Below the pieces are notes generated by a model that was not told the origin of the DNA, did no database searches, and saw only the letters and a program-made list of their open reading frames with translations. The position numbers were made by a program, and so were the translations under genes. This document shows positions 1 through 4,553 of a DNA stretch of 9,346 bases, in pieces (the stretch's first letter is position 1; every line of letters starts with the position of its first letter). Origin of the DNA: Bacteroidales bacterium (GTDB lineage Bacteria > Bacteroidota > Bacteroidia > Bacteroidales > Azobacteroidaceae); the NCBI GenBank assembly GCA_020860885.1, contig JAJBTS010000090.1:1-9346 (forward strand). The letters are read 5' to 3'.

Positions 1-79
1 GTTTGGAAGTAATAATAAAAAGTATTTTAACTTTTTCGTAAAAATAATCAATTTATTTTTATCTTACCAAATATTACAG

Positions 80-111
80 AAGAGAGTCTCTCATGAAAGA
101 AAAACTCTCTT
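80..111. repeat. Inverted repeat downstream of the integrase
   Basis: Two 8-bp arms, AAGAGAGT (80-87) and ACTCTCTT (104-111), are exact reverse complements separated by a 16-nt loop. It begins 9 nt past the integrase stop codon, where a terminator could sit. No T-run follows the hairpin on the minus strand and the loop is long, so it is a weak intrinsic terminator candidate at best. The rest of positions 1-119 is AT-rich with no gene I can support. Confidence 0.3.
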
Positions 112-119
112 TGAAAGTG

Positions 120-1327
120 TTATAATAAATTCTTCATTGCTTCATCAATTTGACTATTTTCAAAACTATCTAAATAGATTTGAGTTATCTTCTCTGAACT
201 ATGTCCTAATGATTCTGAAATAATTGAAGTTGATACTCCAGAACGTTTAAGTACAGTAGCATAGGAATGTCTTGCAACGTAGGTGGTTAAATCAATTGGA
301 ATATTTAATTCTGTTCCAATGAATTTAAGAGCCTTATTTACTTTGCTGATTACTTTATGAACTCTGTTTGCTTTCTGTTGTTCTGTCTTGTGAAATGAAC
401 TTAAAATAGGGAATAAATACGGATTTTTAGCTTGTCTATATTTATTGATTAATTCTAATACTTTTCCATTTAACGGAACAGTAATAAGCTTCTTTGTTTT
501 CTTCCGAATATAGGAGAGTCTATTGTCAATAATATTATTGATTGTCAAATGAGAAATATCCACAAAATTAATTCCTGCTGTCAGATAGGAAAAAGTAAAT
601 AAATCAATCGCTAAACGTTCATAATCCGTTTTTCCCTTGTAATTGATTACTTGTAGCACTTCATCTTTTGTAATAGCTCGTTTAGCTGTTTTCTGAACTA
701 ATTTTGATACTTTATAGTCCTTGAATGGATAATATTCAGGTTTGACAATTTTTTCTTCAATAGCCAGATTATATATTGCTCTTAGAGTCCTGAAACGAAT
801 CCCAATGGTATTATCTTTTAATCCGCTATTTCGCAAGAATTTTTCGTAACGTTTCAGCCAAGAAATATCAATATCACAAAAGTAAATATCCAAATGGCGG
901 TTGAATTTGAGAAGAGAGTTTAATACAAGTTTGTGCATTTCAGCATATTTTAATCTTTTAGAAGCATATAGATTCTCGATATGTGTATCAAATAATTCTT
1001 GTACTGTTTTGGCATTCAAAGAATTATTAACTTTCTCCAATAATGACTTTGTTGTAAAGTCTTTCGACTGTAATTGATATTCAATGATTTGCTCTCTATC
1101 TCCTTTGTTTTGTCAGAGATAATATTTAATACTTGTTCTCTGTTAGGGCAATTGCGTTTTGGTTTATTCTTTTCAAAATCCCAATGTTCAGGTTTTACAG
1201 ATATTCCAACGTTCAAATAAGTTCTTTTTCTGCTTTTTGTAATTCTTAATTTAATTGGTAATTCATTGTTTTTAAGAGGTTTGTACTTGTAGCATATAAC
1301 CTCGATAGTTGCGTTTTTTGTACTCAT
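120..1327 (-). pseudogene. Tyrosine recombinase/integrase, frameshifted
   Basis: This is a Bacteroidota-type site-specific tyrosine recombinase, the kind that integrates and excises mobile elements, split between two frames. The first part starts at ATG 1325-1327 (MSTKNATIEV) and encodes about 76 residues of the N-terminal arm-DNA-binding domain (motifs KPLKNNELPIKLRI, YLNVGISVKPEHWDF). The second part, in the -1 frame, resumes with EQIIEYQLQSKDFTTKSLL and runs to TAA at 120-122. It holds the SAM-like core-binding domain and the catalytic domain. Numbered from TTG at 1040, these are a KKTKK beta-hairpin lysine region (180-184), YVARH with Arg257, LGH (278-280) and nucleophile Tyr289. The break lies in a GAGAG-rich stretch near 1092-1100. 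Repairing it by 1-2 nt gives about 401-402 aa, normal for the family. The frame-1 ORF stays open to 1016 but encodes unrelated sequence after the break. The gene is AT-rich compared with the operon and lies just past the tRNA-Phe terminator, as expected for an element integrated at that tRNA. A sequencing error could mimic the break. Confidence 0.75.
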
Positions 1328-1402
1328 TTTGGGTAACACATTTGAGAACACAACTTGCGTTTTCCTATGTATAAACGTGCTAAAAATACTCCAAATAACA
1401 AC

Positions 1403-1434
1403 AAAAAAAGCAGTTACTTTTATTGTAACTGCTT
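1403..1434 (-). terminator. Intrinsic terminator of tRNA-Phe
   Basis: Read on the minus strand, a perfect 10-bp stem (AAGCAGTTAC, 1434-1425, with GTAACTGCTT, 1417-1408) encloses the 7-nt loop AATAAAA. A run of T follows (seven T from 1409 to 1403, the first two in the stem). It starts 10 nt after the tRNA 3' end, the usual position for a tRNA terminator. It also separates tRNA transcription from the integrase that follows. The stem is not GC-rich, but its perfect pairing and T-run make the call firm. Confidence 0.85.
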
Positions 1435-1444
1435 GATTTTGAAG

Positions 1445-1517
1445 TGGTGCCACCAGGAATCGAACCGGGGACACAAGGATTTTCAGTCCTTTGCTCTACC
1501 AACTGAGCTATGGCACC
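1445..1517 (-). tRNA. tRNA-Phe (anticodon GAA)
   Basis: The 73-nt sequence folds into a full cloverleaf. The acceptor stem is GGTGCCA/TGGCACC with discriminator A73. The D stem is GCTC/GAGC with loop AGTTGGTA. The anticodon stem is AAGGA/TCCTT with loop CTGAAAA, which puts GAA at positions 34-36, so it reads Phe codons. The variable loop is GTGTC and the T loop is TTCGATT. The 3' CCA is not encoded: CTTC follows A73. All stems pair except one position in the T stem (CCCGG/CCTGG), where C51 faces U63. A Bacteroidota-type promoter lies upstream and a strong terminator downstream, so the gene looks like its own transcription unit. The recombinase pseudogene beyond its 3' end suggests this tRNA was the integration target. 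Confidence 0.95.
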
Positions 1518-1533
1518 TCCTTATTTGCGGTTG

Positions 1534-1564
1534 CAAAGGTAAAGAATCTTTTTGAATATCCAAA
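1534..1564 (-). promoter_or_regulatory. Bacteroidota-type promoter for tRNA-Phe
   Basis: On the minus strand a TTTG -33 element (1564-1561) is followed after exactly 19 nt by TACCTTTG (1541-1534). The second element is a full match to the Bacteroidota housekeeping -7 consensus TAnnTTTG. Transcription would begin near 1527, about 10 nt before the mature tRNA 5' end at 1517, which fits a short 5' leader removed by RNase P. Placement, spacing and both elements agree. Confidence 0.8.
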
Positions 1565-1581
1565 TAAAAATTAGATTTTTT

Positions 1582-2637
1582 TTATTCTTTTTCCTCTTCG
1601 CCTTCCTCTTCTTCCATTGAAACAGGATTCCACCCCTGAGCAGTTAATGGAATTTGCGTTTGATCGCGCGTGACCAGATGAGTTCCTTCTTCTGCATCGA
1701 CAATATGTCCGATAAGATGAATCCCTTCTATCTGACTGATCTTCTCGTGCAGTGCGAGAGGTACGGTAAATAATAACTCATAATCGTCTCCGCCGTTTAG
1801 AGCAACGGTAGTAAGGTTCATATTGAACTGTTCCGCCATCATTGCCGTCTGGTAGTCAATAGGAATACGTTCTTCATAGATGACACAACCTACGTTACTT
1901 TGTTTGCATATGTGCAACAATTCAGAAGCAAGACCGTCAGAGATGTCAATCATGGAAGAGGGGAGGATATTGTTCTTACTTAACGAATCAATAATATCTT
2001 TTCGAGCTTCCGGACGAAGTTGTCTTTCCAGGAGATATTCTTTCCCGGCAAAATCGGGAGTAAATTCTTTTTCATCCTGATGAATAGCTTTTTCCCTTTC
2101 CAGCAACTGGAGACCCATATAAGCAGATCCTAAGTCGCCTGAAACACAGATAAGATCTGTATTTTTAGCCTGGTTCCGGTATACTATTTTATCTTTATCC
2201 GCTTCACCAATGCATGTAATGCTGATGGTTAGTCCGGTTAAAGAAGAGGAAGTGTCTCCTCCAACAATATCGACACCGTAACGCTCACAGGCATATTCTA
2301 TTCCCATATAAAACTCTTCCAGATCTTCTACAGAAAAACGTTTGGATACTCCTATAGAAACAGTGAGCTGTTTCGGCTGACCGTTCATAGCATAGATATC
2401 TGAAAAACCGGATATCGCTGCTTTGTATCCCAATAATTTGAGGGCTACATACGTAAGGTCGAAATGGATTCTCTCCAATAACAAATCCGTAGTAATTAAC
2501 ACCTCTTTTTCCTTATATTCCAATACTGCGGCATCGTCTCCAATTCCTTTAATCGTGGAAGGATTGGAGACCTGTATATGATCTGTCAGGTGAGAGATCA
2601 ATCCGAACTCTCCTAATGAAGCTATTTCTGTTCTCAT
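1582..2637 (-). CDS. thiL: Thiamine-monophosphate kinase
   Basis: ThiL phosphorylates thiamine monophosphate with ATP to give thiamine diphosphate, the active cofactor, in the cytosol. The 351-aa protein has the PurM/ThiL-type ATP-binding fold. Visible motifs, in order, are GIGDDAA (31-37), TTDLLLERIHFD (49-60; other ThiL often read DTLVEGVHF here), GFSDIYAMN (77-85), the GGDT loop (126-129), SGDLG (166-170), MIDISDGL (229-236) and GGDDYELLF (282-290). These glycine/aspartate motifs bind Mg-ATP and substrate, and none is missing. The length is slightly above usual because of an acidic tail (residues 341-351, nearly all Glu). The ATG overlaps the upstream punA stop as ATGA, so translational coupling is likely and the start is well supported. 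No terminator is visible between its TAA and the tRNA-Phe promoter. The assignment is firm; the role of the acidic tail is unknown. Confidence 0.95.
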   Translation of the reverse strand: MRTEIASLGEFGLISHLTDHIQVSNPSTIKGIGDDAAVLEYKEKEVLITTDLLLERIHFDLTYVALKLLGYKAAISGFSDIYAMNGQPKQLTVSIGVSKRFSVEDLEEFYMGIEYACERYGVDIVGGDTSSSLTGLTISITCIGEADKDKIVYRNQAKNTDLICVSGDLGSAYMGLQLLEREKAIHQDEKEFTPDFAGKEYLLERQLRPEARKDIIDSLSKNNILPSSMIDISDGLASELLHICKQSNVGCVIYEERIPIDYQTAMMAEQFNMNLTTVALNGGDDYELLFTVPLALHEKISQIEGIHLIGHIVDAEEGTHLVTRDQTQIPLTAQGWNPVSMEEEEGEEEKE

Positions 2638-3446
2638 AATTTTTTAATAATTTCTTCGATGATAAATGTCATTTTGGGCTGTGCTATTTTAGCGGCTTCC
2701 AACACCTCTTCGTGGCTCACTTCTACTATTTTACCATAAACTCCTATGTCAGTAATGATGGAGAAAGCCAGTACCTTCATCCCTGCATGCCGGGCCACAA
2801 TAACTTCCGGAACGGTGGACATCCCTACCGCATCGCCTCCTATAATTCCAAAATATCGGTATTCTGACGGCGTTTCGAAAGTAGGGCCCTGGGTTCCTAC
2901 ATACACCCCAAACTGTAATTTTATATTGTTTTTTTCTGCGATCGATGTTGCTAATTTTCTCAGTTCTTTATTGTAGGCATCCGACATATCCGGGAAACGT
3001 GTTCCTAATTCTTTCAGGTTTTTTCCTCTTAACGGATGTTCGGGAAATAGATTGATATGATCTTCAATCAACATGATATCACCTATCCGGAAAGAATTGT
3101 TAAGTCCTCCGGAAGCATTGGAGACAAATAAATATTGGAAACCTAAGAGTTGCATCACGCGGATAGGATACGTAACTTGTTTCATATCGTATCCCTCGTA
3201 ATAGTGGAATCTTCCTTTGAGGGCAAGGATAGGTTTTCCACCCAGTTTTCCAATAATTAGTTTTCCGCTATGGCCTTCGACAGTTGATACAGGAAAATGA
3301 GGAATCGATTCATACGGTATTTCTTTTTGTATGTCGATGCTTTTTACCAATTCCCCAAGACCTGTTCCCAGGATGATACCAATAGACGTATCTTCCGGAA
3401 TGAGGGGTCTAAGCCATGACACGGTTTCTTGTAAAGTCTTTAACAT
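2634..3446 (-). CDS. punA: Purine nucleoside phosphorylase (PNP-I/MTAP family)
   Basis: The enzyme cleaves purine ribo- or deoxyribonucleosides with phosphate, releasing base and (deoxy)ribose-1-phosphate for purine salvage in the cytosol. At 270 aa it matches the trimeric human-type PNP family. Visible motifs are the phosphate loop LGTGLG (26-31), HFPVSTVEGHSG (50-61), RFHYYEGY (79-86), NASGGLN (110-116), GPTFETPSEYR (187-197, with the base-contacting Glu191) and DAVGMSTVPEVIVARH (205-220). In human-type PNP an Asn that recognises 6-oxopurines follows the ...SLIT motif. Here the motif reads SIITDIG with Asp233, as in MTA phosphorylases, so guanosine/inosine specificity should not be assumed. 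The start lies 38 nt inside the end of lpxK. A GTG eight codons downstream (3420-3422) is an alternative but would shorten the N-terminal helix. It overlaps thiL by 4 nt. Family assignment is secure; base preference is inferred. Confidence 0.93.
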   Translation of the reverse strand: MLKTLQETVSWLRPLIPEDTSIGIILGTGLGELVKSIDIQKEIPYESIPHFPVSTVEGHSGKLIIGKLGGKPILALKGRFHYYEGYDMKQVTYPIRVMQLLGFQYLFVSNASGGLNNSFRIGDIMLIEDHINLFPEHPLRGKNLKELGTRFPDMSDAYNKELRKLATSIAEKNNIKLQFGVYVGTQGPTFETPSEYRYFGIIGGDAVGMSTVPEVIVARHAGMKVLAFSIITDIGVYGKIVEVSHEEVLEAAKIAQPKMTFIIEEIIKKL

Positions 3447-4533
3447 GAGATTCTATTTTTTGTTTGAATAAGCTTTCCTGATCCAATAGAAAAAATACTT
3501 CAATAGGAAGATAGAAAAAAGATGATTTAATGTCATCCGGTATGTTTGCGTTATCCAGCAACCGGACTGCATCTTTTTCCGAGCTTATAATAATTTTTTT
3601 GTTATTGTTGATCGCATTAAAAGTATCAACAATAGAATAAATATTCTTTGCAGTGAACGAATGATGATCCGGATAGACAAGTGAGTGCAAATCACTTGTG
3701 TATTGTTGCAGATATTCTATCAGGCTATCGGGATTTGCTAATCCGGCTACCAATAAAAAAGAGTAAGATTCTTTTTTTAACCGCTCTAAGCTTTCTTTTT
3801 TAACCGGATTGTTTTCCGGAAAAACAGGCAATAAACTTTTGTAACGGAACGAAGAGAAGAAAAGATCCTGATAAGGATACAATTCCATGTGATTGGAAAT
3901 AAGCCTGTAATCCATAGGTCTCATATCTTCCGGGCATTTTGTACAAACAATGATATTGGCCCTGTCGTTGTTTTTCCAGGGTTCTCTTAATCTTCCGGAA
4001 GGAAGTAATGAGTCTTTATAGAATGGGCGGTTAAAATCAGAAAGCAATATAGATAAAGACGGTTTGACATATCTGTGCTGGTAAGCATCGTCCAGAAGAA
4101 TGACTTCCGGTTTTTCCGCATCCGGTAATTGTAATAAGTTTTTGATTCCTCTTCTTCTGTTGCTGTCTACCGCTACAATGATTTCCGGAAATTTCCTATA
4201 CATCTGATAAGGTTCGTCTCCTAATTTCTGGGAGGAAGTTTCTGCATCTGCCATCACGAAACCATTGGATTTTCTTTTGTATCCTCTGCTTAAGACCGCT
4301 ATTCTGTATTTTTTTTCTAATGTTCGGATTACAAACTCTGTATGAGGTGTTTTGCCGGTTCCTCCTACACTTAAATTGCCGATGGATATAACAGGAACAG
4401 AAAACTCTTCGCTACGGAATATTCCCCAGTCGAAGAGTTTGTTTCTGATGTTTATCCCCATACCGTATAACCAGGATAATGGGAGCAAAGCTTTATGAAT
4501 ATGTATGTCTTTTTCTGTTTGCAGTGCATCCAT
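3409..4533 (-). CDS. lpxK: Tetraacyldisaccharide 4'-kinase (lipid A synthesis)
   Basis: LpxK uses ATP to phosphorylate the 4' position of the lipid A disaccharide precursor at the inner face of the cytoplasmic membrane, forming lipid IVA in the Raetz pathway. The 374-aa protein has the family's order of motifs. An amphipathic N-terminal segment (about 13-36, LLPLSWLYGMGINIRNKLF) probably seats it on the membrane. The P-loop GGTGKT (57-62) lies in the usual context IGNLSVGGTGKTPHTEF. LSRGYKRK (81-88) and GDEPYQM (105-111) follow, the latter with the aspartate corresponding to a catalytic residue in studied LpxK. The Walker B-like segment LLDDAYQHR is at 146-154, and the PDHHSF motif (288-293) carries the conserved histidine. 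Codons at the end overlap punA by 38 nt, and the start lies 20 nt after the M16 peptidase stop. No key residue is missing. The presence of lpxK shows a Gram-negative outer membrane. Confidence 0.95.
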   Translation of the reverse strand: MDALQTEKDIHIHKALLPLSWLYGMGINIRNKLFDWGIFRSEEFSVPVISIGNLSVGGTGKTPHTEFVIRTLEKKYRIAVLSRGYKRKSNGFVMADAETSSQKLGDEPYQMYRKFPEIIVAVDSNRRRGIKNLLQLPDAEKPEVILLDDAYQHRYVKPSLSILLSDFNRPFYKDSLLPSGRLREPWKNNDRANIIVCTKCPEDMRPMDYRLISNHMELYPYQDLFFSSFRYKSLLPVFPENNPVKKESLERLKKESYSFLLVAGLANPDSLIEYLQQYTSDLHSLVYPDHHSFTAKNIYSIVDTFNAINNNKKIIISSEKDAVRLLDNANIPDDIKSSFFYLPIEVFFLLDQESLFKQKIESHVKDFTRNRVMA

Positions 4534-4540
4534 AGTACTG

Positions 4541-4548
4541 CAAATATA
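4541..4548 (-). promoter_or_regulatory. Possible -7 promoter element before lpxK
   Basis: The 20-nt gap between the M16 gene and lpxK contains TATATTTG on the minus strand, a full match to the Bacteroidota -7 consensus TAnnTTTG and continuing TTTGCA. It ends 7 nt before the lpxK ATG, so a transcript from it would have almost no leader. I see no TTTG at the -33 spacing upstream. It may be an internal promoter that partly uncouples lpxK-punA-thiL from the genes before it, or it may be chance. Confidence 0.3.
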
Positions 4549-4553
4549 GTCCT

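Noticed and set aside
120..1040. A separate complete 306-aa integrase starting at TTG 1040
   Set aside because: The same frame continues upstream with conserved integrase sequence (EYQLQSKDFTTKSLL), so the TTG is internal and the gene is the frameshifted remainder of a longer one.
1091..1120. Programmed -1 ribosomal frameshift in the integrase
   Set aside because: The shift needed is -1, but no canonical X_XXY_YYZ slippery heptamer is in register within the overlap and no downstream stem-loop stands out. A mutation in the GAGAG tract is simpler.
1328..1474. N-terminal extension of the arm-domain reading frame to 1474
   Set aside because: It would run through the tRNA-Phe 3' end and its terminator. 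The family's N-terminus matches the internal ATG at 1327 (MSTKN...), and the extension resembles no integrase sequence.
1355..1555. Plus-strand reading frame across the tRNA
   Set aside because: It is the antisense of the tRNA-Phe gene, its terminator and its promoter, and shows no protein family features.
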